Source: CADCWN01 sp046328475
Lineage (GTDB): Bacteria; Chloroflexota; Chloroflexia; Thermomicrobiales; CADCWN01
DNA: 64,000 bases
Direction: 5' to 3'
Assembly: GCA_046328475.1 (NCBI GenBank)
Contig: JAXLWN010000027.1
Location: 19,758-83,757 of the forward strand
This document shows, piece after piece, positions 46,329 through 55,320 of the stretch (its first letter is position 1; each line of letters opens with the position of its first letter). Below the pieces are notes generated by a model. That model saw only the letters and a program-made list of their open reading frames with translations. It was not told the origin of the DNA and searched no databases. Both the position numbers and the translations under genes were made by a program.

Positions 46329-47066
46329 TCAGGATTGTTCCTCGGCCCGCAATTCCGCCAGCCACTTCCGATCCTGCGCCGTCAGATCGGTCGACTCCAA
46401 CAAATCCGGCCGGTGGGCCAGCGTGCGCCGCAACGCCTCGCGCCGCCGCCACTTCGCGATGTTGGCGTGGTGGCCACTGATCAGCACCGGCGGGATACCC
46501 AGCCCCCGGAACTCCGTGGGACGCGTGTAGTGTGGCCCTTCCAGCAACCCCGTCGAATGTGACTCCTCGGCGATCGACGCGGCATCGATCACCCCCGGCA
46601 ATAGCCGCGTCACCGCATCCACGATCACCATCGCCGCCAGTTCGCCGCCGGTCAGCACGTAATCGCCGATCGAGATCGCATCGGTCACGATCAGGTCGAG
46701 CACCCGCTCGTCGAATCCCTCGTAGTGCCCGCAGACCAGCGCCAGGCGCGGCTGCGCGCTCAGCTCCTCCGCTACCCGCTGATTGAAACGCCGACCAGCT
46801 GGGGACATCAGGATCACCGGCACCCGCCCGAGATCCTCCCCGAGCGCATCCTCCACCGCCGCGACGAGCGGCGGTGCCTGCAACACCATCCCCGCCCCGC
46901 CGCCGTACGGCGTGTCGTCCACCGTCCGGTGCCGATCGGTCGCGAAGGTGCGCCAATCGTGCAGCGCAAATTCCACCAACCCGCGCTCAGCCGCGCGCTT
47001 GATGATGCTCTCGCTCATTGGCCCGGCGAACATGCCGGGAAAGAGGGTGAAGATGTCCCAGCGCAT
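46329..47066 (-). CDS. trmD: tRNA (guanine(37)-N1)-methyltransferase
   Basis: SPOUT-fold enzyme methylating G37 next to the anticodon with S-adenosylmethionine. WDIFTLFPGMFAGPMSESI, HDWRTFATDRHRTVDDTPYGGGAGMVL, LVCGHYEGFDERV (knot), SIGDYVLTGGELAAMV and PTEFRGLGIPPVLISGHHANI are all diagnostic. ATG 47066 is the first Met of the conserved N-terminus. Not beside rpsP/rimM/rplS as in many bacteria; instead it follows a word-array block. Intact, 245 aa. Confidence 0.97.
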   Translation of the reverse strand: MRWDIFTLFPGMFAGPMSESIIKRAAERGLVEFALHDWRTFATDRHRTVDDTPYGGGAGMVLQAPPLVAAVEDALGEDLGRVPVILMSPAGRRFNQRVAEELSAQPRLALVCGHYEGFDERVLDLIVTDAISIGDYVLTGGELAAMVIVDAVTRLLPGVIDAASIAEESHSTGLLEGPHYTRPTEFRGLGIPPVLISGHHANIAKWRRREALRRTLAHRPDLLESTDLTAQDRKWLAELRAEEQS

Positions 47067-47070
47067 CGTT

Positions 47071-47160
47071 CGTGGAGCGTGGGACGTGGAGCGTAGAGTG
47101 TGGAGCGTAGAGCGACCTCGTCGTCTCACGCCCTACGCTCTACGCCCCACGTCCCACGTC
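47071..47160. repeat. 7-nt word array and complement between GGT-like gene and trmD
   Basis: GTGGAGC/GTGGGAC/GTAGAGC words (47071-47113) and complementary CTACGCT/CCCACGT words (47131-47160), touching the stop codon of the GGT-like gene and the start region of trmD. Confidence 0.88.
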
Positions 47161-48805
47161 AATAGCCAGCGGCATAGCCGCCACGGCGCGAATCCGCCAC
47201 GCCCGACAGCTGTCCGTCGCCATCCCGCTGCACGGCCTGGACAGAGCCGACGTGCCAGTTGAAGTCGCCGAGCGGGTTGACGGCGATGCCGAGGCGGCCG
47301 AGGCCGTCGAGCGTCTCCTGCGGCAGGCGCGTTTCGAGCGTCAGCCGCCCGATCGCCCAGGCCGGGCGCGGCCCCTTCGCGTCCGGGTCGAAGCGGAAGC
47401 GCGGCGCTTCGATCGCCTCCTGCAACGTCATGTCGTAGGCCAGCAGATTCAGCATCGCCAGCGTGATGTAGGGTGGCGGGTAGCTCGGTGTGCCGAGCGC
47501 CAGCCAGGGCTTGCCGTTTCGCAGCCCCAGGATCGAGGTCAGCGGCGCGACGATCCGCCGCCCCGGACCGACCGCCACGCCCGGGAACCCGTTGCCGGTG
47601 TTCGTCCCGACCCCATCCACCACCAGCCCGGTGCCGAACGGCGAGCCGTAGACCGTGTGCAGCATCGTCAGCCAGTTCCCCTGCTCGTCCGCGATCACGA
47701 TCTGGTTGCTGTCGGTCTTATTCGGGTCGTTCGGCACACCCGTCACCATCTGGCCGTCCTGCTTCGGCGACGACAGGTCCACCTTCGGGAAACTCCCCTG
47801 GAGGATACTCGCCTGGAGCGCAAGGTACTCCGGCGAGAGGATCGTGTCGAGCGGCGAGTCGAACGCCGCCGGATCGACGCAGTAGCGCCCGATGTGATCG
47901 TCGGCCAGCGCCAGCACGCGCGCGATCAGCGCCAGGGCGCGCGGCGACGTGCGCCAGTCGCCCAACCCCGCCAGATCGCACTGTTCGAGGATACCGAGGC
48001 AGAAGGCGACGTACGGCCCGCCCGTATCGGGCGGCGGCGACCCGAGGAACTCGTGCCCCCGGAAGCGGAATGGCGTCGGCTCGTCCCAACGCACCGCGTA
48101 GTTCCGCATATCCTCGACGGTCAGCGCGCCGCCCGAATCGCGCACCGCCGCCGCGAACCGCTCGGCGAACTCGCCCGCCTGGAACCACTCCGCACCATCC
48201 GGATGCGCGATCCGCCGCAACGTCGCCGCCAGCTTCGGCTGCTGCCAGATCTGCCCCACGCGCGGCAAATAGCCATCCGGGGTGTATCGCTCGCGCCCGG
48301 AGGGATAGTGGCTCAACCGCCCGGAGGCGACCGACATCTCACCGTAGAGGAACGAGTACATCGGGAAGCCCTCCTCGGCGGCGGCAATCGCAGGACCGAA
48401 GTACGACTCCCACGGGCGCGTCCCGAACCGCTCGGCGGCGGCGCGCATCCCCACCACCGTGCCCGGCACGCCGATCCGCTGCCCCGACGTCTCGGTGATA
48501 TCGCGATTCGGGATCGTGCCGCCGGTCGGGTGGTCGAGCTCGGCGTTGAGGTAATACGCCCGCCCGCTCTTGGCCTCCCAGTAGAGCATCGCGAAGCCGC
48601 CCGCGATCGTCGACATCTGCGGCTCGAGCACCTGCTGCAGCACCATCGCCGTCAGCATCGCATCGACCGCATTCCCGCCGTCGCGCAGCACTCCGAGCGC
48701 CGCCTGCGTCACCGCCGGGTGAGACGTCGAGACCATCGCTCGCCCTGCTCGCGCCACCGCCTTTGGCCCCTGCTCCGGCAACGGCAATCCTTTAGACTCA
48801 GCCAT
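47159..48805 (-). CDS. Gamma-glutamyltransferase-like Ntn hydrolase with altered active site
   Basis: 548-aa GGT-family protein: HPAVTQAALGVLRDGGNAVDA, GGFAMLYWEAKSGRAYYLNA, QRIGVPGTVVGMRAAAERFG, then a small-subunit part with GNWLTMLHTVYGSPFGTGLVV. GGT self-cleaves before a Thr in TTHxSVVD; here the aligned segment reads SNQIVIAD, leaving Ser at best. The oxyanion pair SS reads TS and the GG of GSPGG reads SY (GTPSYPPPY). No signal peptide. It may be a different amidohydrolase or a non-processing relative. Intact frame and normal length argue for a functional gene. Confidence 0.85.
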   Translation of the reverse strand: MAESKGLPLPEQGPKAVARAGRAMVSTSHPAVTQAALGVLRDGGNAVDAMLTAMVLQQVLEPQMSTIAGGFAMLYWEAKSGRAYYLNAELDHPTGGTIPNRDITETSGQRIGVPGTVVGMRAAAERFGTRPWESYFGPAIAAAEEGFPMYSFLYGEMSVASGRLSHYPSGRERYTPDGYLPRVGQIWQQPKLAATLRRIAHPDGAEWFQAGEFAERFAAAVRDSGGALTVEDMRNYAVRWDEPTPFRFRGHEFLGSPPPDTGGPYVAFCLGILEQCDLAGLGDWRTSPRALALIARVLALADDHIGRYCVDPAAFDSPLDTILSPEYLALQASILQGSFPKVDLSSPKQDGQMVTGVPNDPNKTDSNQIVIADEQGNWLTMLHTVYGSPFGTGLVVDGVGTNTGNGFPGVAVGPGRRIVAPLTSILGLRNGKPWLALGTPSYPPPYITLAMLNLLAYDMTLQEAIEAPRFRFDPDAKGPRPAWAIGRLTLETRLPQETLDGLGRLGIAVNPLGDFNWHVGSVQAVQRDGDGQLSGVADSRRGGYAAGY

Positions 48806-48817
48806 CCATCACCTCCG

Positions 48818-48975
48818 AGGGATGAAGAGAGAGGAGAGAGGAGAGAAGAGAATGGCACCGTGGTTTCTAGTGTATGCGGAGGACAGACCATCGGCTTGGG
48901 ACGGATTCTTCGGTGGTGTCATTCTGAGCGCAGCGAAGAATCCGTAACCCCTACTCTCCTCTCTCTTCTCTCCGC
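48818..48975. repeat. Word-array arms around a widespread-type interspersed repeat
   Basis: GAGAGGA/GAGAAGA words (48827-48851) and their complement (48952-48975) enclose TCATTCTGAGCGCAGCGAAG (about 48919-48938). A related but altered sequence occurs twice near 56125-56190. Lies between GGT-like and ALDH genes. Confidence 0.8.
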
Positions 48976-48979
48976 AACC

Positions 48980-50482
48980 CTACTCCGTATCGATCTGCGC
49001 CCGCTGCAGCCGGCCGCTGTAGTCCACGTAAATCGACTGCCACTCCGTCACCACGTCCAGCGCCGCCTGGCCCGCCTCGCGGTGGCCGTTGCCCGTCGCC
49101 TTCGTGCCGCCGAACGGCAGTTGGATCTCCGCGCCGATCGTCCCTGCGTTGACGTAGAGGATGCCGGTGTAGATATCCTGCATCGCGCGGAAGGCGCGGT
49201 TCACATTGGCGGTGTAGATCGCGGCGGAGAGGCCATACTGCACGCCGTTCGCCACGTCGATCGCCTCCGCGAAGGAATCGACCGGGATCAGCGTCGTCAC
49301 CGGCCCGAAAATCTCCTCCTGCGCGACGCGGCTATTCGCCTTCGCGCCGCCAAAGATCGTCGGCTGGTGGAAGTGCCCATTCGCGAACGCGCCATCGCTG
49401 ACGATCTTGCCGCCGAGGACCAGTTCGACCCCCTCACCCTGCCCGATCGCCATGTAGCTATTGATCCGCTCCAATTGCGACCGGCTGATCACCGGGCCGA
49501 CATCGACCCCCTCGTGCAGCCCATTGCCCAGTCGCAGCTTGCCAACGCGGTCCGCCAGCAGCTCCGTCAGCTTGCGCTCCACGTCGCGATGTACGATCAC
49601 GCGCGACGCCGCCGTGCAGCGCTGCCCGCTCGTGCCGAACGCGCTCCAGACGATCCCGTCGAGCGCGAGGTCGAGGTCGGCGTCCTCCATCACGATGATC
49701 GCGTTCTTGCCGCCGAGTTCGAGCGAGACCCGCTTGCGCGTGCGCGCCGCCTCCATCGCCACATGGTCGCCCGTCTCGGTCGAGCCGGTGAAGGAGACCA
49801 ACGCCACGTCGCGGTGCGCCAGGATCGCGTCCCCCACCTCGCCGCCGGTGCCCGTGACGAGATTCAGCACCCCCGCCGGCAGCCCCGCCTCCTCGAAAAT
49901 CTCCACCAGCCGCACCGCCAGCAGCGGCGTCAGCGATGCGGGCTTGAAGACGACCGTATTCCCCGCGACCAGCGCGGGCGTGATCTTCCAGGTCGGGATC
50001 GCCATCGGGAAATTCCAGGGCGTGATCATGCCGCAGACCCCGAGCGGCTTGCGGACGGCCATCGCCCACTTATTCGGCAACTCGGCCGGCACCTGCTGCC
50101 CGAACATGCGCCGACCCTCGCCCCCCATGTAGAAGGCCATATCGACGCCCTCTTGCACGTCGCCGCGCGCTTCGAGCAAGACCTTGCCCATCTCCTCGGT
50201 CATCTCGCGCGCCAGTTGCTCCTTCTGCTCCGCCAGGAGCGTGCCGACGCGGTAGAGAATCTCGCCGCGCTTCGGGGCGGGCACCAGCCGCCACGACTTG
50301 AACGCGTTCGCCGCCGCCTGCACCGCCGCGTCCACATCGGCCGCCGTGCCGCGCGCGTAGGTCGCCACATGTTCGCCGGTCGCCGGGTTGCTCGTCTGGA
50401 ACGTCTGCCCGCCTTGCGAATCGACCCACTTGCCGCCGATGTAATGCCCAAAAGTGCGGGTGCCTGCCACCGCCTGCGCCAT
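48980..50482 (-). CDS. NAD(P)-dependent aldehyde dehydrogenase
   Basis: 500-aa ALDH-fold enzyme oxidising an aldehyde to the acid. Catalytic Cys in FGTSGQRCTA, general base Glu in VSLELGGKN, cofactor loop FTGSTETG and PWNFPMAIPTWKITPALVAGN are intact. The C-terminus GGTKATGNGHREAGQAALDVVTEW resembles alpha-aminoadipic/2-oxoglutarate semialdehyde dehydrogenases. ATG 50482. Substrate remains open. Confidence 0.93.
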   Translation of the reverse strand: MAQAVAGTRTFGHYIGGKWVDSQGGQTFQTSNPATGEHVATYARGTAADVDAAVQAAANAFKSWRLVPAPKRGEILYRVGTLLAEQKEQLAREMTEEMGKVLLEARGDVQEGVDMAFYMGGEGRRMFGQQVPAELPNKWAMAVRKPLGVCGMITPWNFPMAIPTWKITPALVAGNTVVFKPASLTPLLAVRLVEIFEEAGLPAGVLNLVTGTGGEVGDAILAHRDVALVSFTGSTETGDHVAMEAARTRKRVSLELGGKNAIIVMEDADLDLALDGIVWSAFGTSGQRCTAASRVIVHRDVERKLTELLADRVGKLRLGNGLHEGVDVGPVISRSQLERINSYMAIGQGEGVELVLGGKIVSDGAFANGHFHQPTIFGGAKANSRVAQEEIFGPVTTLIPVDSFAEAIDVANGVQYGLSAAIYTANVNRAFRAMQDIYTGILYVNAGTIGAEIQLPFGGTKATGNGHREAGQAALDVVTEWQSIYVDYSGRLQRAQIDTE

Positions 50483-50583
50483 CGCTCATCCTCTCCACAC
50501 AACATCCGGGCGCGTGATTACGACCCGGCGAAACGCCAGTTTGGCGCGGTCACTATAGCATGGGCCGTGGCAAGAAGGGGCGG

Positions 50584-52215
50584 TTAACCGGCAATTTTCT
50601 CGGTGGCACGCGGAGCAGCCGGGCTGGTGGCAAAGCGAATCGCGCCGCTCGACCCGCGCTTGGCCTGGTACATCGCGCGGTCGGCGGCGGCGAGCAGCGC
50701 GGCGGCATCGCCACCATCGCGCGGGGCAACGGCGACGCCCAGGCTATAGCCCACCACCGGCGGTGGCAGGCCGTCGTTCGCGGCCAGCAGGGCGAAGGTG
50801 TGGCTGGCGAGGATCGCGGTCAGCCGGTCGATCACCGCGAACGCCCCCGCCTCGTCAGACCCCGGCAGCACCACCAGGAATTCGTCGCCGCCGAGCCGCC
50901 CGACCGCGTCGCCGCGCCCGGTGGTCTGGCGCACGCTCGTCGCCAGCAGACCCGCCAGTTCGCTCAGCAGCGCATCCCCCATCGCGTGGCCGTAGCGATC
51001 GTTGATCGCCTTGAACTTGTTCAGGTCGATCAGCAGAATCGTCACCGGCTCGCCCCGCTCCTCCGTCGTCGCCAGCGCCCCTTGCAGCGCCGCAATAATC
51101 CCGCGCCGGTTGAAGAGGTGCGTCAGCGAGTCGCGGTGCGCCAGATCGTCGAGTTCGCGCACGAGGCTCGCATTGCGGATCGCCACCGCCGCCGGGGCGG
51201 CGAGCGTTTCGAGCAGGTGCAGATCCTCCTCGTCCAGTTCCCCGGACACCCCCTCGACGCTCAGCACCCCCAGAATCTCGCCACCGTGCCGCAGCGGCAC
51301 CGCCACCTGCGAACCGATCGCCTCCTCCACGAAGCGATAGTGCGCATCCTCTCGGCCTTCCCGCACCAGGATCGGCTGGCCGAGTTGCGCCGTCTGCCCG
51401 GTGATCCCCTCGCCCAACCCGAACTCGACGATCGGCGTGGTATAGCCGATCTGCGCCTGCATGCGCAGCCGCCCGTCGTGCCGCAGGTAGACGCTCGCGT
51501 AGCGATAGCCGAACTGCTCCCCCAACCCTCCCACCAGCGCGGCCAGCAGGCGCTCGATCTGGTGCTCGCTCGCAAGCAGCGTCGAGAAATCATGGAGCGC
51601 GGCGATCCGGTCGAACGAGCGGCGAACCTGCGCCCGGTCGCGCCAGAGCGTTTCGAGCCGTTCCGAGGCGAGCCGCACCGCAACCGTGCTGACGACGTAG
51701 CACGGGATGAGCAGCATCACCGCCTCGAAGACATCGTTCCGGTCGCCCGTAAGCATCGCCAGGACAATGTGCGCAACGGCAACCGTGGCGACAGCGGAGA
51801 TTGTGAGCCTGCGCGGGTAGACGATCGCGGCGAACCAGAGCCAGAAGAAGAAGAGCGTGAACGCGGTGCCGCGATGCCCAACGATACGAATCATGGCAAC
51901 GCCGCCGATCCCGATGAAGAAGATCGGCAGCGTCGCCAGGATCGAATACCGTTGCCAGGGAAGACGCCAGAGCGCGAACAGCGCAATGGCACAGAGTGCA
52001 GCGACAGTCCAGCCTGCCACCGGGGAGCGCGATTCGGGAGGAAAGGGGTTCCAGCCGAGCGCAGCCCAGATCGACGCGAAGAGCAGGATGTAGAGGTTAT
52101 AGGTGCCGCTGACGCGCATCAAGAAGAGGCGCAATCGTTCCGGCCCCTCAAGGGCCTTGATCCTGCGCCCTACCCACGCCTCGAGCGTCCGAACGCTCCC
52201 CGTCTGCCCCGCCAT
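50584..52215 (-). CDS. Membrane-bound diguanylate cyclase (5-6 TM, GAF, GGDEF)
   Basis: 543-aa protein that makes c-di-GMP from GTP. The N-terminus has five or six hydrophobic helices (ILLFASIWAALGW, TLPIFFIGIGGVAMI, FTLFFFWLWFAAIVY), then a GAF sensor (SFDRIAALHDFSTLLASEHQ to VAIRNASLVREL), then GGDEF: DSLTHLFNRRGI, DLNKFKAINDRYGHAMGD and the active-site GRLGGDEFLVV. No I-site RxxD is evident five residues before the motif, so product inhibition may be weak. Intact. The only c-di-GMP gene seen here; no EAL or PilZ protein nearby. Confidence 0.92.
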   Translation of the reverse strand: MAGQTGSVRTLEAWVGRRIKALEGPERLRLFLMRVSGTYNLYILLFASIWAALGWNPFPPESRSPVAGWTVAALCAIALFALWRLPWQRYSILATLPIFFIGIGGVAMIRIVGHRGTAFTLFFFWLWFAAIVYPRRLTISAVATVAVAHIVLAMLTGDRNDVFEAVMLLIPCYVVSTVAVRLASERLETLWRDRAQVRRSFDRIAALHDFSTLLASEHQIERLLAALVGGLGEQFGYRYASVYLRHDGRLRMQAQIGYTTPIVEFGLGEGITGQTAQLGQPILVREGREDAHYRFVEEAIGSQVAVPLRHGGEILGVLSVEGVSGELDEEDLHLLETLAAPAAVAIRNASLVRELDDLAHRDSLTHLFNRRGIIAALQGALATTEERGEPVTILLIDLNKFKAINDRYGHAMGDALLSELAGLLATSVRQTTGRGDAVGRLGGDEFLVVLPGSDEAGAFAVIDRLTAILASHTFALLAANDGLPPPVVGYSLGVAVAPRDGGDAAALLAAADRAMYQAKRGSSGAIRFATSPAAPRATEKIAG

Positions 52216-52351
52216 TCAGGCCCACTCGCTCGCCAACCGGCGAACGCGGCCACCCCGCGCCCACTGTGCCACCAGCATAGCGAGCGCAAGGACGGGCAAA
52301 CAGTCCCCATTCGTCCGGGACGACGTAGCCGATAGCGGCCATCCGAGGGGT

Positions 52352-52573
52352 GAAGTACGAAGTACGAACGACGAAGTACGAAGTGTATTATCGAAGAACT
52401 CCGCCTCAAATTGGGCTACTGCAAGGTCGCGGATTCCAGTCTGCGCAGGCGGACTTTGCGGCGAGCGAAGCGAGCCTTCAGACGGGATTTCAATCCAACG
52501 GCCCCTGCCGCGGAGCAACCGCCCCGCCTTCCCCTACTTCGTACTTCGTACCTCGTCACTCGTACTTCCGACT
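52352..52573. repeat. 7-nt word arrays flanking an interspersed repeat
   Basis: GAAGTAC words (52352-52385) and complementary CTTCGTA/CTTCCGA words (52535-52573). The segment between (52432-52496, CTGCGCAGGCGGACTTTGCG and on) recurs inverted at 62980-63040. The second arm codes for the MoaD-MoaE tail. Confidence 0.85.
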
Positions 52574-53262
52574 TCCCCCCGCGGATACTCGTTCTCGCTC
52601 CCGATCCAGACCGCGCCGTCGGTGTAGAACTCCTTCTTCCAGATCGGCACGATCTCTTTCAGGCGCACGATCACATACTCGCAGGCCTCGAACGCGGCGT
52701 GGCGGTGGGGCGCGGCGACCGCGATCACGATGCTCGCCTCGCCGGGCGGCAAGTGGCCGATCCGGTGAATGATCGCTACCCGCCGCAAGCCCCATTTCTC
52801 CGCAATCTCGTCCGCGACGCGGGCCAGCATCTTCTCCGCCGCCGCCGGGTAGGCCTCATAGGTCAACCCGCTGACATCTTTGCCGAGCGAGTTGTCACGC
52901 ACCGTCCCAGTAAAGGAGACAATCGCCCCCATCGACGGGTGCTCCACCACGCGGATCACCTCGTTGATATCGAGCGGCGTCTCGACCACCTTGAAGAGCC
53001 GACCATCCGCCACGCTCGAGCCGCCGCTGACCGGCGGGATCACCGCCACCTCGTCGCCCTCGCTCAGCACCTGCCCCGGCTCGACATACTCCTGATTGAG
53101 CATGAACATCGTCGCGCGGCGCAGCGCGGCCAGCCGGGGCCGGTCGGCCACGATCGCATCGATCAGCGCCGACACGGTCGTGCCGGGCGCGACCTCGCGC
53201 GTCTCCTCTTCCTGGCCCAGTTCCTCGCGCCAGAGCGCGAAATAGCGCATGTTGATCTTCAT
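52534..53262 (-). CDS. Molybdopterin synthase, MoaD-MoaE fusion
   Basis: 242-aa fusion of the two subunits that convert cyclic pyranopterin monophosphate to molybdopterin. MoaD (1-81) ends PPVSGG, where free MoaD carries its C-terminal thiocarboxylate; MoaE follows (SMGAIVSFTGTVRDNSLG, YEAYPAAAEKML, IIHRIGHLPPGEASIVIAVAAPHR, PIWKKEFYTDGAVWIG). Since Gly81 must be freed to carry sulfur, cleavage after GG is expected, as reported for M. tuberculosis MoaX. The last 16 residues (PRGEVGSTSDEVRSTK) are encoded by a word array. Serves molybdoenzymes such as the xanthine dehydrogenase here. Confidence 0.92.
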   Translation of the reverse strand: MKINMRYFALWREELGQEEETREVAPGTTVSALIDAIVADRPRLAALRRATMFMLNQEYVEPGQVLSEGDEVAVIPPVSGGSSVADGRLFKVVETPLDINEVIRVVEHPSMGAIVSFTGTVRDNSLGKDVSGLTYEAYPAAAEKMLARVADEIAEKWGLRRVAIIHRIGHLPPGEASIVIAVAAPHRHAAFEACEYVIVRLKEIVPIWKKEFYTDGAVWIGSENEYPRGEVGSTSDEVRSTK

Positions 53263-53653
53263 CGGTCCTCGGGTGGGGTGGTCAGTCGTCGGTCGTCAGT
53301 CGTCGGGTGCCAGGCAAGCAGCAGCACTCGGTGATGGGTCGCATAGTGATAACGCGGTGCGATCATCGGCCCATTCCCGGTCGCCTGGGAGCGCACAGCG
53401 GTATGCTCCTCAACATCGCCAGGCGTCGGGCACAATGCCACGATCCTCGCCAACATTGTGGAGTCTATATGCAGCCCGCTATCCTTTGCCAATGAGCGAT
53501 GCCCCTGCTCAGGAGCGCGCTCAACTGTACCGCCCCCTGGTAGATGAAATGCGAAGTGCGAACGACGAAGCACGAACGAGACTCGTCTGAAGCGCCGCCC
53601 TACTTCGTACTTCGCACTTCATCGTTCGCACTTCCCTCATCGTGAGATGCCCA
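53263..53653. other. Intergenic region with three word arrays
   Basis: Holds GTCAGTC/GTCGGTC words (53281-53309), GAAGTGC/GAACGAC words (53550-53586) and their complement (53600-53636). Between them lies unremarkable sequence without a convincing gene or terminator. Confidence 0.7.
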
Positions 53654-55258
53654 ATGCCCGACATGCTCTCCGCCTTCGCGCTGATCGCCGTGGTCCTGAT
53701 CGTCGCCGCCCTCGCCTCGGGCATGGTCGAGCGCGGGCCGATTTCCTTCCCCATCCTTTTCCTCGGCATCGGCGTCGCGCTCGGCGAGCACGGCTTCGGC
53801 CTCCTCTCGCTCGACGCCCACGACCCCGGCCTGGAGGTGATCGGCACCCTCAGCCTCGCGCTCGTCCTCTTCCTCGACGCCGTCCGCCTCCGCTTCGACG
53901 AAGGGCGCAAGGCCTGGCTGGTCCCCGCGCTCATCCTCGGCCCGGGCACGCTGATCATCATCGGCATCATCGCGCTCGCCGCCTGGTGGCTACTCGGCCT
54001 GGGCTTGATCGCCGCCCTGACGCTCGGCGCGGTGCTCGCCTCCACCGACCCGGTCGTGCTGCGCGATGTGGTGCGCGACGAGCGCGTGCCGGTGGCGCTG
54101 CGCCGCATCCTGACGCTCGAAGCGGGCATGAACGATATCGTCGTCCTCCCCATCCTGCTCGTCCTGGCGGCGATTGCGCGGGCGGAGGCGGGCGGCGCGG
54201 GCGACTGGGCACTCTTCCTCGCCCGCATCCTGATCATCGGCCCGGCCATCGGCTTCGCCATCGGCGGCGTCGGCTCCTGGGCGATGGCGCAACTCGACGC
54301 GCGCATGGACATCCGCACCGAGTACCAGGCGCTCTATGGCGTCGGCCTCGTCCTCGCCTCCTATGTCGGCGGCACGGCGGTCGGCGGCGACGGCTTCCTG
54401 GCCGCTTTCGCGGCGGGCATCGCCGTGGTCATCCTCGACAACAAGCTCTGCGAATGCTTCCTGGAGTACGGCGAGACGACCGCCGAGATGGCGATGCTGC
54501 TCGCCTTCATCCTCTTCGGCGCGCTCATCTCGACCCTGCTCGGCACCGTGCCCCTGGTGGCGACCCTGATCCTCGCCGCGATCGTCATCCTGATCGCCCG
54601 CCCGCTCGCGATCACCGTCGTGCTCTGGCCCGCCACGATCAGCCACCGGGCGCGCTTCTTCGTCGGCTGGTTCGGCCCGCGCGGCCTCGCCTCGCTTCTC
54701 TTCGCGCTGCTGCTGGTCCACGAGCGCGTCCCCGACGCCGAATACCTGCTCGCGATCACCGGCCTCGTTGTCTTCGTCTCGGTCGTCGCGCACGGCTCGA
54801 CCGCCACCCCGCTCGCCGCCTGGTACGGCCGCCAAGTCACGCGCGAGACGCTCGCCGAGGAGCGCGAGAGCACCCCCGGCGGCCTCTATGGCCAGCAAGT
54901 TGCGAGCATCCCGCGCATCACCCCGGCCGAACTCGCCGCGCGCCTCGCCTCCCCAGACCCGCCGACCGTGCTCGACGTCCGCTCGCGCTCCCAATATCAG
55001 CTCGACACCAGCCAGATTCCCGGCAGCATCCGCGTCCTCCCCGACCAGATCACCGAATGGGCCGACGACCACCCCGAACACCACCCCGTCGTCACCTACT
55101 GCACGTGACCTAACGAAGAATCCAGCGCCCGTGCGGCGCGCGAACTCCAGGCCCTCGGCTTCGACGCCGTCGCCCTCACCGGCGGCTACACCGCCTGGCG
55201 CAACATGAAGTCGGAAGTCGGAAGTGCGAAGTCGGAAGTAGCTCTCGCGGAGCGCTAG
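53654..55258 (+). CDS. CPA1-type cation:proton antiporter fused to a rhodanese domain, in-frame TGA (possible selenoprotein)
   Basis: A membrane antiporter (residues 1-400, about 12 helices; ALVLFLDAVRLRFDEGR, TLGAVLASTDPVVLRDVV and FFVGWFGPRGLASLLFALL are CPA1 signatures) is followed by a cytoplasmic rhodanese domain (PTVLDVRSRSQYQLDTSQIPGSI). At codon 485 the frame meets TGA (55106-55108), flanked in frame by VVTYCT and PNEESSARAARELQALG; rhodaneses of this subgroup read CxCPNE, so TGA stands at a Cys. The frame continues to 55258 through LTGGYTAWRNM. Sec insertion, readthrough or a nonsense mutation are possible. Final residues come from a word array. Start may be ATG 53654 or GTG 53642. 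Confidence 0.82.
55106..55139 (+). other. In-frame TGA with a downstream hairpin (candidate bacterial SECIS)
   Basis: TGA at 55106-55108 is followed by a 5-bp stem GCGCC/GGCGC with loop CGTGC (55125-55139). The loop starts 22 nt after TGA and has G at its second position, within known bacterial SECIS geometry. The stem is short, so this is suggestive only. Confidence 0.35.
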
Positions 55259-55320
55259 CCCACCGGGCCAGACACCACCCGCAAGCGAACCACTTCCGAC
55301 TTCCGACTTCCGACTTCGTC
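55207..55320. repeat. 7-nt word array and complement between converging genes
   Basis: GAAGTCG/GAAGTGC words (55207-55239, within the rhodanese tail) and complementary CTTCCGA words (55291-55320), ending at the stop of the RraA-like gene. Confidence 0.88.

Noticed and set aside
47252..50587. 1,111-codon plus-strand frame across the GGT-like and ALDH genes
   Set aside because: Arg/His/Asp-rich shadow frame spanning two well-supported minus-strand genes.
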